A stretch of DNA of 64,000 nucleotides, from NCBI GenBank assembly GCA_964020105.1, contig OZ026535.1, positions 806,001-870,000 of the forward strand, in the 5' to 3' direction. Numbering within the stretch: the stretch's first letter is position 1; each line of letters starts with the position of its first letter. Below are positions 31,468 to 40,382 of the stretch, piece after piece. The translations under genes and the position numbers were made by a program. The notes beneath the pieces were generated by a model. The model made no database searches. It was given only the letters and a program-made list of their open reading frames with translations, and was not told where the DNA came from. Origin of the DNA: G964020105 sp964020105 (GTDB lineage: Bacteria > Pseudomonadota > Alphaproteobacteria > WRAU01 > Hepatincolaceae).

Positions 31468-33603
31468 TTAATTAATTAAATTACGCATTTTATGTAAAAA
31501 TCTAAACATCTTAAATATTTTAGTATTTAGTATGCTTGCTCTATATTTTTGCAAGGTAATCTTACCTACCTCAGAATAAGTAGGATAAGAATAGATATTA
31601 TTATAAATAGCACTTATCCTAAGCCCTAATCTGATAGCCATTGTATACTCAGCTATCATTTCCCCTGCCCTTGAGCATACTATAGTAGTGCCAAGAATTT
31701 TGTTATTATTTTTATTAATAATTATCTTAATAAACCCATCCAACTCAGAAGTAGTGATGGCACGATCTACCTCTTTTATAGATTCAAAAGCAACAGCATA
31801 ATCTATATTTTGTTTCTTTGCTTGCTCCTCTGTAAGACCAACTTGTGCTACTTCCTTAGGAGCATAAATTACTGAAGGTATAGCTTTATAGTTAACTTTA
31901 GATTTCTTAATAAATCCAAATAAGGCATTTTGCACGACAATTGGTGCTTCAAAGGCAGCAACATGTGTAAATTGATAATTAGAAACCACGTCACCACAAG
32001 CGAAAATATTATGGTAATTTGTTTGTAAATACTGATTGGTTTTAACTGCTCCCTTATCTGTAAGCTCTAAATTTAAGCCTTCTAAGCCAAATCCTGTTAC
32101 ATTAGGACGTCTACCAATGGCCACCATTATTTTATCAAAGAATATTTCATCTTCCATCTTTGTAATCTCATTAGTAATATAAGCAATATGATGGTCATGG
32201 GAAGAAACAATTTCTGTTATATTAGTATCTAAAATTAACTTTATCCCTAATTCTTGTAATATCTTTGAAATAACCTCCCTTGCCTCAGGCTCACTTTTAG
32301 GCAATATAGTGTTGCCTTTTTCAATGATAGTTACCTTTGAGCCAAGCTTAGCAAAACAAGTTGCAACCTCTATTCCTACGGGTCCTGCCCCTAAAATTAT
32401 CATGTTTTGCGGCAATTTATCCATATCCCATAGATTCTTAGAAGTTAGATAATTACACTGCGCAAATCCCTTAATATTAGGCACAGAAGGTGACGCTCCT
32501 GTTGCTAACACAATATTTTTTGTGTTAATAATCCTACCATTTACTGACACCTGATAGGGTGAAACAATATGTGCTTTACCTTTGATAACCTCACTAACCC
32601 CTATTTCTTGTGTATACCTTACCTCTGAGTCTTTGTAAGAAATACTATTAATTGTTTTTTTAATATACTCCCTAACACGCTCAAAATCTCTCTGATTACT
32701 TTCATCAAAGGGATTTGTATAATTTATCAGTGTGCTTGTTATATGAATAAAAGCTTTGGAAGGCACACAACCCTCATTTAAGCAATCTCCTCCCATTTTA
32801 TCAGCTTCTATCAAAATCACTTTAGATTTAACAAAAGCAGCACTATAAGCACTTACAAGGCCAGCCGCTCCTCCTCCAATAATAAGAATATCACAATCAA
32901 ATTTAGATGGTTTTTTATATTTTTTATATAAAATTATTTGTTGTATTTTATTAGTGAAAAACCCTAAGAAAAATGGTGTTAGTGATAGTAAACTTAAAGA
33001 AACAAACACATCTAATGAAACTACATCTTTTAAACTATTAATATTAACTAAACTTCTACCCGCATTAACATAAATGATAGTCCCAGGCAAAGCCCCTATT
33101 TGTGAAATTATATAAAATGTCGTTGTATTAATTTTAGTCAATCCTAAAGCAATATTTATTGCAGTATATGATATTACAGGATTTAATCTTAGAAAAAATA
33201 AATACTTATAAGCCTCTTTGCTGGTTATATTGGAATTGATAATATTTAAAACAGTAGAGAATTTCTTTTCAAAATAATCTTTTAAAATGTATCTTGCGAT
33301 TAAAAAAGATAGTGTAGCACCAATAGTAGAGGCAAATGAAACTAAAATACTACCCCAAAATAAACCAAATAGTGATCCTGCTAAAAGCGTCAGTATAGAC
33401 GCCACAGGAATAAATGTAATTAATGCTAGTATGTAAAATAACATATACAAAAATGATGATAATAAAAAATTGTCCCTTACGAATTCTATAATACTTTCTA
33501 AGCGAATCTTAATATTATCCAAAAGAAAATATACGGAAATCTCTGATGTCGCAAAGTATATAGAAATAATTGCTATCGCAAAAATTATAACTAATTTAAT
33601 CAT
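31468..33603 (-). CDS. Fusion: TVP38/DedA-type membrane domain plus FAD pyridine-nucleotide-disulfide oxidoreductase
   Basis: A 711-residue two-domain protein. Residues 1-230 are a TVP38/TMEM64-like (SNARE-associated, DedA superfamily) membrane domain with the ASILTLLAGSLFGLFWG and FLRLNPVISYTAINIALGL motifs. From about 238 follows a MerA/lipoamide-dehydrogenase-like enzyme: FAD motif CDILIIGGGAAGL, redox pair GGDCLNEGCVPSK, NAD motif ILGAGPVGIEVA, second FAD motif NIFACGDV and a C-terminal dimerisation domain. Such fusions exist in other bacteria, often annotated as mercuric reductases; no metal-binding HMA domain or C-terminal Cys pair is visible, so mercury reduction is not supported. A membrane-tethered redox role is likely. 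Confidence 0.88.
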   Translation of the reverse strand: MIKLVIIFAIAIISIYFATSEISVYFLLDNIKIRLESIIEFVRDNFLLSSFLYMLFYILALITFIPVASILTLLAGSLFGLFWGSILVSFASTIGATLSFLIARYILKDYFEKKFSTVLNIINSNITSKEAYKYLFFLRLNPVISYTAINIALGLTKINTTTFYIISQIGALPGTIIYVNAGRSLVNINSLKDVVSLDVFVSLSLLSLTPFFLGFFTNKIQQIILYKKYKKPSKFDCDILIIGGGAAGLVSAYSAAFVKSKVILIEADKMGGDCLNEGCVPSKAFIHITSTLINYTNPFDESNQRDFERVREYIKKTINSISYKDSEVRYTQEIGVSEVIKGKAHIVSPYQVSVNGRIINTKNIVLATGASPSVPNIKGFAQCNYLTSKNLWDMDKLPQNMIILGAGPVGIEVATCFAKLGSKVTIIEKGNTILPKSEPEAREVISKILQELGIKLILDTNITEIVSSHDHHIAYITNEITKMEDEIFFDKIMVAIGRRPNVTGFGLEGLNLELTDKGAVKTNQYLQTNYHNIFACGDVVSNYQFTHVAAFEAPIVVQNALFGFIKKSKVNYKAIPSVIYAPKEVAQVGLTEEQAKKQNIDYAVAFESIKEVDRAITTSELDGFIKIIINKNNNKILGTTIVCSRAGEMIAEYTMAIRLGLRISAIYNNIYSYPTYSEVGKITLQKYRASILNTKIFKMFRFLHKMRNLIN

Positions 33604-33660
33604 GGTGATTTCTTTTATTATATCTTAAAAGTCTACAGTAACCACTAATAAAATACAACC

Positions 33661-33980
33661 TTAATTTTTATCTTTTTCATTGTTAATTTTATGAATAAAT
33701 TGGCTACTTACCCCAAAAATAGGTTTTAAAATGATGGAAAATCCAAAAGATTTTGCACTTTCTAAAGCTTCATCAATAGTTGGAACATATCTGAATTTTG
33801 GATGAGGAGTATTAAATATCTGATGAGCTTGCCTCATAAAAAGTTTGTTTCTACTATTAATTGCCGAGTCTACTGAGATATTAGGAAACTTATATTATTG
33901 TGCTAAGAAGTATAGGGGCAATTGTTAAGCTTTCCAGCCTCATAGCCTTCAATTATAACAATATTTTATCTGTTTTGATA
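33661..33980 (-). pseudogene. ATP-grasp ligase relic
   Basis: The minus strand carries two pieces of an ATP-grasp protein broken by stops. Near 33975-33905 reads DKIVIIEGYEAGKL, a typical N-terminal Rossmann strand. From 33894 reads FPNISVDSAINSRNKLFMRQ, then PHPKFRYVPTIDEALESAKS and FGFSIILKPIFGVSS, ending in TAA at 33661. These are the conserved 'NK-x-x-MR', 'EAL-x-x-A' and ATP-binding 'KP' segments. Most of the gene, including the Mg-binding E-x-N motif, is missing. It faces away from the two intact ATP-grasp genes next door and is distinct from both. Confidence 0.7.
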
Positions 33981-34143
33981 TTTTTCTATGAAATATTTAT
34001 TCTTTAGCTTGTAATAAGTATCGCATAAAATGTATAATTATAGGTATCTAATTCTATTAAAAATCTGTGAATCCTCACTTGAGTTACCTTGGTCTTATAT
34101 GAAATTGAAAATATAAGTAACTATTTAAAAAGGATAAATAATA

Positions 34144-35361
34144 ATGACTAAAAATCGTATAGTAATATTAGAATTTCTCACATTTGGCTTAGAGTATTTA
34201 GTAGAAGCAATTATTAAAAAAGGCTATACCCCTACTTTGCTATCTAAAGATCCCTCTTTTTATAACTTCTCATTAAGTAAGATAGATAAATTAGAAATAA
34301 TAACAGTTAATACCTTAAATATTACTGATGTCTTGGCTGTTTTTGATGAAATTAAAGATAGTGTGGCTGGCTTTATAAGCTCAACAGATACATTCTCTAA
34401 TACGGCTTTAGCAATTACAGAAAAATATAATCTACCTTTTTTAAGAAAATCTGCACTCTTATCCTGTAGAAATAAAGATATAGCTAGAGAAAAATCGAAA
34501 CAAGCCAATCTTTTTAGTATAAAAGCTAGCATTGTTAATGAAAAAACTTCTTGGGAAAATATAATAAAAGAGATGCATCCCCCTTTTATAATTAAGGATA
34601 GCAGTGGCACTGGCAGTGCTAATGTTTTTTTAGCTAATAATAAAGATGATTTCAATAGAATCATTAAAGTAATTAGTACTGAGCTGTTAAAGGGAGAAAT
34701 TTTAGTAGAAGAATATATAGAAGGTACATTGTTTAGTGCAGAAAGTATTACTTTTAAAAATGAAACTAAGGTTCTAGCTATTACTGGTCGCTTTTTATCT
34801 GCAGAACCTGAATTTAGAGAGCTGATGCTCGCCACTCCCATTACATTTGATCCTATAACTTATACTAAAATTGTTGATTTTATAAAAAATACTTTAAAAG
34901 CCCTAGATTATGATAGGGGTTTTTCACATACAGAATTCATACTAAAAAAAGATGGAATTTGTGCTTTAGTAGAAGTTAATCCAAGAATAGGAGGAGTATT
35001 AATTGGTCAATCTTTATCTGAGATACTAAACATTAACGTATATGAGGCTATGCTTGATTGTGCCCTTGATATAAGACCACAATTAATGGATCATAACTTA
35101 GACTACACATGTGCTAAGGCTATGTATCTTCTTTACCCTGAGCACGCGGGAACATATTGTGGAATACTTGGAAAAGAACGCTTAGCTTCACTACCTGCAA
35201 ATCCAACTTTATTTCCTGTATTAAAAGAGGGTAGCTTAGTATCCAATATGCTAGATCAACGTTCTTGTGTCTCTATATTAGAAACTACTGCTACAAACTC
35301 CGAATTAGCTTTGTATCATCTAGTGAGTGCACTAAATAAAATTAAAGTCCATATGGAGTAA
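34144..35361 (+). CDS. ATP-grasp ligase 1
   Basis: A 405-residue ATP-grasp enzyme. Motifs in order: N-terminal Rossmann-like part (IVILEFLTFGLEYL), central HPPFIIKDSSGTGSANVF (ATP-binding loop), ILVEEYIEG (adenine-contacting hinge) and ALVEVNPRIGG near residue 276-286 with the Mg-binding Glu, Asn and Arg. The build is that of the carboxylate-amine ligase group (biotin-carboxylase-like, as in L-amino-acid ligases and siderophore or peptide pathways). Substrates are unknown. It is the first gene of an operon: 5 bp to ATP-grasp 2, which overlaps the MFS exporter, suggesting synthesis and export of a small molecule. Confidence 0.85.
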   Translation: MTKNRIVILEFLTFGLEYLVEAIIKKGYTPTLLSKDPSFYNFSLSKIDKLEIITVNTLNITDVLAVFDEIKDSVAGFISSTDTFSNTALAITEKYNLPFLRKSALLSCRNKDIAREKSKQANLFSIKASIVNEKTSWENIIKEMHPPFIIKDSSGTGSANVFLANNKDDFNRIIKVISTELLKGEILVEEYIEGTLFSAESITFKNETKVLAITGRFLSAEPEFRELMLATPITFDPITYTKIVDFIKNTLKALDYDRGFSHTEFILKKDGICALVEVNPRIGGVLIGQSLSEILNINVYEAMLDCALDIRPQLMDHNLDYTCAKAMYLLYPEHAGTYCGILGKERLASLPANPTLFPVLKEGSLVSNMLDQRSCVSILETTATNSELALYHLVSALNKIKVHME

Positions 35362-35366
35362 ATTAA

Positions 35367-36581
35367 ATGAAGCATATCCTTGTAATAGGTGGATGGAATG
35401 AAATCTTAAAGGATGCTTTAGAGATGGGGTTTTTAGTATCATTTTTTGGAGATTGCAAAAGTGACTTATTAAAAACTGAGGTTTTACAAAAATGTCATTT
35501 TATTGAAAATATTGATATTAAAAATATTGGGTTATGTTTATTCTTTGCAGAATATTACAATAAAAAAAGAGCATTTGATTTTGTTGTATCTTTCACTGAA
35601 TTTGGATTAGACACAGCTGCTATAATAGGCAAAATTTTAAATATAAAAGGTATAGAGTTACATCCTACTTTATTAACTAGAAATAAAGAATTAATGAGAA
35701 TGGTATTAGAAACCACAAATTTATCAATACCTTGGAAGCTATGTCATAATATTGATGATGTGAATTCTTTTTATAAAAAACTGGGTGATACTATTATTTT
35801 AAAACCCACTAATGGTGTTGGTAGTGAAGGTATTAAAATGTTTAATGATCAAAACAATATTACCGAAGATATTAAATATCCCCTAATAGCAGAAAAATAT
35901 ATCAGATCTGATATTGTTTATAGTGCTGAAACTGTATCTTGCAATGGCTCACACTCTTTGATTGCTACCTCTGCACAGCATCTATTTAATAAAAGCTTGT
36001 CAATTTTTTCTCATATTATTGTCCCTGCACAAATTGATTATGAAAAATTAAAAGAAATAAAAATTCTTATATTTAATTTTCTCGATAAAATAGAATTAAA
36101 AAATGGTGTTGCCCATACAGAATTTATGATTGATAATAAAACTTTTATTCCTTATATTATAGAAAGCCAAACTCGTGTTGGAGGATCTCGCATATGGGAA
36201 ATGATAAATCTTACTACAGGTATATCTCAATTTAAGTACTATTATAATACTCTGTTAAATAATATAATAACCACTGATTTCCTATTGCCTACAAAAACTA
36301 TTGCTGCTTTGTTATTTATTCTTCCAAAATCTGGTATAGTAAAAGAAGTAATCATAAAAAAAGATATAAATAGCATTGAAGGTGTTGTTGAATATAGCTT
36401 GAAATTACAAAAAGGTGACAGTATTGATAATTTTTTAACTTATACAAGTAATAAAGGAATAGTGATCATAGCCTCTCAAACAATTGATACTGTTTATGAG
36501 TTACTTAATAATATATGTTCTAGTATCCAAATACTATATGAAGATAATACAGTGTGGAGTTCAACTTATGAACGTGTATAA
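35367..36581 (+). CDS. ATP-grasp ligase 2
   Basis: A 404-residue second ATP-grasp enzyme, clearly related in layout to the first but not a close duplicate. It has the loop IILKPTNGVGSEGIKMF, hinge LIAEKYIRSD, GVAHTEFMI, and IESQTRVGGSRIWEM near residues 264-278. In that last motif the usual Asn between Glu and Arg is Gln (E-S-Q-T-R), a conservative change that may affect Mg binding. Two consecutive ligases could add two amino-acid-like units in turn. The 3' end overlaps the start of the MFS gene by 14 bp. Confidence 0.82.
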   Translation: MKHILVIGGWNEILKDALEMGFLVSFFGDCKSDLLKTEVLQKCHFIENIDIKNIGLCLFFAEYYNKKRAFDFVVSFTEFGLDTAAIIGKILNIKGIELHPTLLTRNKELMRMVLETTNLSIPWKLCHNIDDVNSFYKKLGDTIILKPTNGVGSEGIKMFNDQNNITEDIKYPLIAEKYIRSDIVYSAETVSCNGSHSLIATSAQHLFNKSLSIFSHIIVPAQIDYEKLKEIKILIFNFLDKIELKNGVAHTEFMIDNKTFIPYIIESQTRVGGSRIWEMINLTTGISQFKYYYNTLLNNIITTDFLLPTKTIAALLFILPKSGIVKEVIIKKDINSIEGVVEYSLKLQKGDSIDNFLTYTSNKGIVIIASQTIDTVYELLNNICSSIQILYEDNTVWSSTYERV

Positions 36582-37743
36582 GCTTTTTAAGAAGTATCCT
36601 TTGTTGTTTTTTCTAATTTTTGCCTCTAGTTTTATTACTCTTGGTAGTTTTATGATAATGCCTTTCATGACATATTATCTTAATATAAAATTAGGTATAC
36701 CTATTGAAACTATTGGTTTAATTTTATCAGTTACTTTATTAATTCAATTTTCAGGATCCATTTTTGGTGGACTTTGGGCAGAAAAATTTGGTCTAAAAAA
36801 TGCTATGATTCTTGGTCTTAGCATAAGAACTCTTGGGTTTATAATTCTTTCTATATCTGTAGATAGTTACTTTTTAATAATAATTGCCCTAATAGTTATT
36901 AGTATAGGAACAATATTTTATTTACCCTCAGCAAAAGCATACATCGCACTGCTTGTTGAAGAAAAAGATCGCGAATTATCCTTCTCTCTTCTAAGCAGTG
37001 CTGGTAATTTGGGGATGTCTATAGGTCCTCTGATTGCAGCTCCTTTTATAGATACTTATCCTAGTATTTTATTTAAAATAGTCGCTATTTTATTCATCAT
37101 AACTACTCTTATGCAATTTATTCTAATAAAAAAAGAGAGTGTGCTTAATAATAAAAAAAGTGTAGTAGCAATACTAACCCAGTTTACATCAACTGTTATG
37201 CTAACAATTTTTATATCTTATATGTTGTGTTTTTTTATATATATGTTATTTCAAAATTTTTTAGGCCTTTACGTAGGTGTAACTTTTTCTCCTGTTATTT
37301 TAAGTTATGCTCTTTTAATAAACTCACTAATAATGATCTTCGGTGCTACTTTTGCAACTTATACAGTAAAAAAATTTAGTACAAAAACTCTTGTTATTAT
37401 AGGCTCTTTTTTGTGTATAGCTGGATTTTTAATGTTATCAATCCCTTTTTTATATACCCTATTTCTTGGAGTAATTTTAATTAGTATATTTGAACTTATA
37501 GTATTTCTAAAACATGATATATTGTTGAGTAAATTATTCCCTAACTCTGTCGCTAGTGGAGTTGGTATACTAAGACTAGCCGCTGGAATTGGTAGTTTTT
37601 TTAGTGCTTTAGCTGGGGGTTATCTTTATAAATACTCTAGCGATAATTTATCTAATAATAGTTTTTGGCTTATTTGCACACTATTAACAATAATCTCTGT
37701 ACTAGTATTTTATCTACTTACTACTATTACAGTAAAAAAATAA
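36568..37743 (+). CDS. MFS transporter, probable exporter of the ATP-grasp product
   Basis: A 391-residue major-facilitator protein with twelve helices. I take the ATG at 36568 (GGAG site, directly before KLFKKYPLLFFLIFASSFIT); the longer frame from 36484 runs through the end of ATP-grasp 2. The loop 2-3 signature appears as GGLWAEKFGLKNAMILG. It is translationally coupled to ATP-grasp 2. In siderophore and dipeptide clusters an MFS in this position exports the product, which I infer here. It is convergent with the PduX-like pseudogene and overlaps its 3' end by 30 bp. Confidence 0.85.
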   Translation: MNVYKLFKKYPLLFFLIFASSFITLGSFMIMPFMTYYLNIKLGIPIETIGLILSVTLLIQFSGSIFGGLWAEKFGLKNAMILGLSIRTLGFIILSISVDSYFLIIIALIVISIGTIFYLPSAKAYIALLVEEKDRELSFSLLSSAGNLGMSIGPLIAAPFIDTYPSILFKIVAILFIITTLMQFILIKKESVLNNKKSVVAILTQFTSTVMLTIFISYMLCFFIYMLFQNFLGLYVGVTFSPVILSYALLINSLIMIFGATFATYTVKKFSTKTLVIIGSFLCIAGFLMLSIPFLYTLFLGVILISIFELIVFLKHDILLSKLFPNSVASGVGILRLAAGIGSFFSALAGGYLYKYSSDNLSNNSFWLICTLLTIISVLVFYLLTTITVKK

Positions 37744-38230
37744 ATCATATTTTGAAGGATTAAATGCCCCTTTTACAATATTTATTATATAATTAAATTT
37801 ACTTATATCCTCAAAAAAACATGTAATTACAGTTCCAGTATGTGCTACACAAAAACCATCTATATTTTCTTTTTTTCTTTGTTCATAAAACCAATCATAT
37901 TCATTTTTTGGAAAATATTTTTGATTAATTTCAGCACTTAAACTACTATAAACCCCTAACTCTTGCATACTAATTGGCAAGGCTTTTATTGCATAATCTA
38001 ATAATTTACTATGAATTATTCTAAAAGCATTAAGTTCTTCATTACAATATTTTGGTCGTGTGTTCTCATTTAAACTACAAGTAGGAAACACTGCATTATG
38101 TGGTATAATAGAAATATAACATCCCTTTGGTATCATAAAATTAGTAGATAAAATCTCCATCATTATCCTCTAACTTACCTTGGACTATTTCTCCTTTCTT
38201 ACCACTTATTGAAGCAAAAGCACTGATCAT
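37714..38230 (-). pseudogene. PduX-like GHMP kinase (L-threonine/L-serine kinase type), broken
   Basis: Two frames together match the ends of a PduX-type kinase. From the ATG at 38230 (GGGAT site): ISAFASISGKKGEIVQGKL, the family's CPASCGELVQG start. A frame change near 38165 leads to the 149-codon frame: LSTNFMIPKGCYISI, then LGVYSSLSAEINQKYFP and GFCVAHTGTVITCFFED, the family's 'LG-x-A-x-x-S' and 'VAHSGT' C-terminal motifs. About 120 residues between, including the GHMP ATP loop (PxGKGMASS), are deleted. PduX phosphorylates threonine; related kinases in siderophore clusters could supply O-phosphoserine. It is non-functional. Confidence 0.65.
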
Positions 38231-38507
38231 ATTAATTATCCCTATTATATACACATAGCATACACTTAGGGTTGTGCTATATCAATTATTTAAGTTTTAA
38301 TTAGCTCTTATTACCCAGACAAAGGGATTTGTTACAGCTTTTTCTACAAAAAAGAATGGTTTCTGTACGTTATTTTATATGATTTTTAAAAAAAATTAAA
38401 ACTTCATAATCCTTATTATTTGAATGATAAAAAATAGTAGTTAGTTATTTCAACATATAAATAATTAGAGTAGAATAGTTAGTATATTTAAGATGAGGTT
38501 GTCCTTA

Positions 38508-39025
38508 ATGTCTGTAGACCTATATATTAACCTTATTGATAAAAAACAAAAAAAAATTCTTCACTATATTTATTAAAAGAAATTTTACAAATAAATGAAA
38601 AAGAAATACTCTATGAATTTAATAGAAAACCATATGTTATTGGTAAAAAACATTTTAATATATCTCATAGTAAGAATATGCTAATAATAGCCGTTGCAAA
38701 GAATAGAATTGGGGTTGATATGGAGCATTTAAGACAAAAACAATTTGCCTCAGAAACATACAGTGTACTATACCCTAATAATATTAATAAGCTTGAAAAA
38801 TGGGTATTGCTAGAAAGTTATAATAAATTACTAGGAATAGGTTTCACAAAAGGTATTAATTTATTATTTAATCCTTTACATATTCAATCTTTTAAAAGAT
38901 TCAAAGAATATCAATACAATAACACTCATATGTATTCTCATTTTTTAAATGAAACTTGCTGTATAGCCATATGTTATTACTCTGCATTAAAAGAACAAGA
39001 TATAGCTATACATAAATTATATTAA
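38508..39025 (+). pseudogene. Sfp-type 4'-phosphopantetheinyl transferase with a poly-A frameshift
   Basis: The enzyme attaches phosphopantetheine to carrier proteins. The start ATG at 38508 (GAGG site) reads MSVDLYINLIDKKQKK into a run of nine A at 38548-38556; there the frame shifts by one, and the continuing frame reads SSLYLLKEILQINEKEI, RKPYVIGKKHFNISHS (family motif 'KPY...FNISHS'), IGVDMEHLR (the GxDxE Mg-binding motif) and EKWVLLESYNKLLGIGF (the W-x-x-KE-x-x-K motif with Lys replaced by Leu). One extra A, or -1 slippage on the run, would give a protein of about 172 residues. It is either an early pseudogene, a slippage-controlled gene or a sequencing error. Confidence 0.7.
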
Positions 39026-39630
39026 TCTTCTAATATTTTTTTTGCTATTACTTTATCTTCATTAATTGCCAGGCTTTTATACTTATTATATTTTGCAATA
39101 TCATCTTTTTTATATAGTAATGCTAAATAAGAATAGCTTAAAGCTTTATCCATTGCTGGCACTCCATTAAAATGCTTGTGATTTATGGCTTCTTCTAAAG
39201 CACGTTTAGCTTGAGATTTCCTCTTCATGATATCAGGGAAATGAGCATTTGTCACTCCATAGACTATTAATAACTCTAACTCGTCTGCTGGGTTCTGAGC
39301 TAAATTATCCCTCAATGAGAAACCTACATCTAATGTCTCTATAGATTTCTCTGCCTGAGCTTTCTTTGCAAAGAATTTAATAAATGAGTAATCCCCTGCT
39401 TTCATTGCTTCCACAGAGCCTTTATAAACTAAAACAAGAGGATCTTTTTTATTCGAAGATAACAGTTTATTTGCCAATAATATGGCTTCATCATACTTAT
39501 CATTTGCAAACTTATCCCCTAAACTTCTTTGTAATTCCCTTAGTTGCAAAAAATCCACATGTTGGTATAAATTGGCATTTAAATTAAAACTGCAAAAAAC
39601 TAAACAGATATTTACTATTATTTTTCTCAT
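39022..39630 (-). CDS. Exported helical-repeat protein 1
   Basis: A 202-residue protein with a signal peptide (MRKIIVNICLVFCSFNLNA) and TPR/SEL1-like helices. It shares a block with its upstream neighbour: LIVYGVTNAHFPDIMKRKSQAKRALEEAI versus LFTYGVTNSFVPKDYNRYVFVKRALFEII (quoted in shortened form: YGVTN, then KRAL 15 or so residues on). It is the last gene of the ABC-LolA operon, 2 bp after protein 2, and overlaps the transferase end by 4 bp on the other strand. A periplasmic role with the transport system is inferred. Confidence 0.6.
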   Translation of the reverse strand: MRKIIVNICLVFCSFNLNANLYQHVDFLQLRELQRSLGDKFANDKYDEAILLANKLLSSNKKDPLVLVYKGSVEAMKAGDYSFIKFFAKKAQAEKSIETLDVGFSLRDNLAQNPADELELLIVYGVTNAHFPDIMKRKSQAKRALEEAINHKHFNGVPAMDKALSYSYLALLYKKDDIAKYNKYKSLAINEDKVIAKKILED

Positions 39631-39632
39631 AT

Positions 39633-40244
39633 TTATTTACTCCTTTTTATTAAAACAGTCATCATTTTTTTTGATAATTCCTCGTTAGAAGACTCAGCTA
39701 AAGCAATATATTTATTAGCTTGCTCCTTTCTATTTTCTTGACTAAAGATAAAACCTATTACTGTATAGAGCATACTTTTATCATCATTAGATAGAAGCTT
39801 CAGATATTGTTTGCTTTCAATAATCTCAAATAATGCTCGTTTTACAAATACGTAGCGATTGTAATCTTTAGGAACAAAACTATTTGTTACTCCATATGTA
39901 AATAAATAATCTACAAGCTTTTGTCCTTTTAATTCATCTTTTTTTTCCCATGATTTATCTGCATATTCAACAAATTTTTCAAAATATAGCTTTTTCTGTG
40001 TAAATAAAAAAGAATCATTAGAATCCATAAGACTAACAGTTGCTAAGTAATTTAAAATAATTGGATTATTAGGATATTTCTCTAAATCATTCTCTAGTTT
40101 TTTCTTTATTGAACCAATATTTATTTTATTATTATCTAATATAATATCATTATACATGTTTTTTACTTCTTTATAATCATACTGCGCATATGAAGATAAT
40201 CCTATTAATAAAAAAAATATTATGAAATGTACTACTCTATGCAT
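39633..40244 (-). CDS. Exported helical-repeat protein 2 (paralogue of protein 1)
   Basis: A 203-residue protein with a signal peptide ending GLSSYAQ, followed by TPR-like helices (KKLENDLEKYPNNPIILNYL). It has the same YGVTN...KRAL block as protein 1 and equal length, so the pair arose by duplication. Its ATG overlaps the stop of the hot-dog remnant (ATGCATAG), so translation is coupled. Confidence 0.6.
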   Translation of the reverse strand: MHRVVHFIIFFLLIGLSSYAQYDYKEVKNMYNDIILDNNKINIGSIKKKLENDLEKYPNNPIILNYLATVSLMDSNDSFLFTQKKLYFEKFVEYADKSWEKKDELKGQKLVDYLFTYGVTNSFVPKDYNRYVFVKRALFEIIESKQYLKLLSNDDKSMLYTVIGFIFSQENRKEQANKYIALAESSNEELSKKMMTVLIKRSK

Positions 40245-40380
40245 TTTTTAATACTCCATATACTATATTTACTAGAAAATCACCATATACACCCTCTTGC
40301 TCAAAGTTAATGCTAGTATCTTGCAATTTTAAATTAATAAATAAAAAAGGTGGCCTATGTGGTAAATAGTTTTCTATCAT
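40237..40380 (-). pseudogene. 47-codon remnant of a hot-dog-fold 3-hydroxyacyl-ACP dehydratase
   Basis: A short frame with start 2 bp after the beta-barrel stop and stop overlapping the next gene. The N-terminus IENYLPHRPPFLFINLKLQD is the signature of FabZ/ApeP-type dehydratases ('LPHRPPMLLxD'); the family is about 150 residues long, so about 100 residues, with the catalytic centre, are missing, while FEQEGVYGDFLVN may be the C-terminal strand. The in-frame deletion keeps the coupling with neighbours. It hints that the operon once served an ACP-linked pathway. It is either a remnant or a retained micro-protein. Confidence 0.55.
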
Positions 40381-40382
40381 AC

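Noticed and set aside
31468..33603. Mercuric reductase
   Set aside because: No HMA domain, no C-terminal cysteine pair and no mer genes nearby; only the generic FAD/disulfide core is supported.
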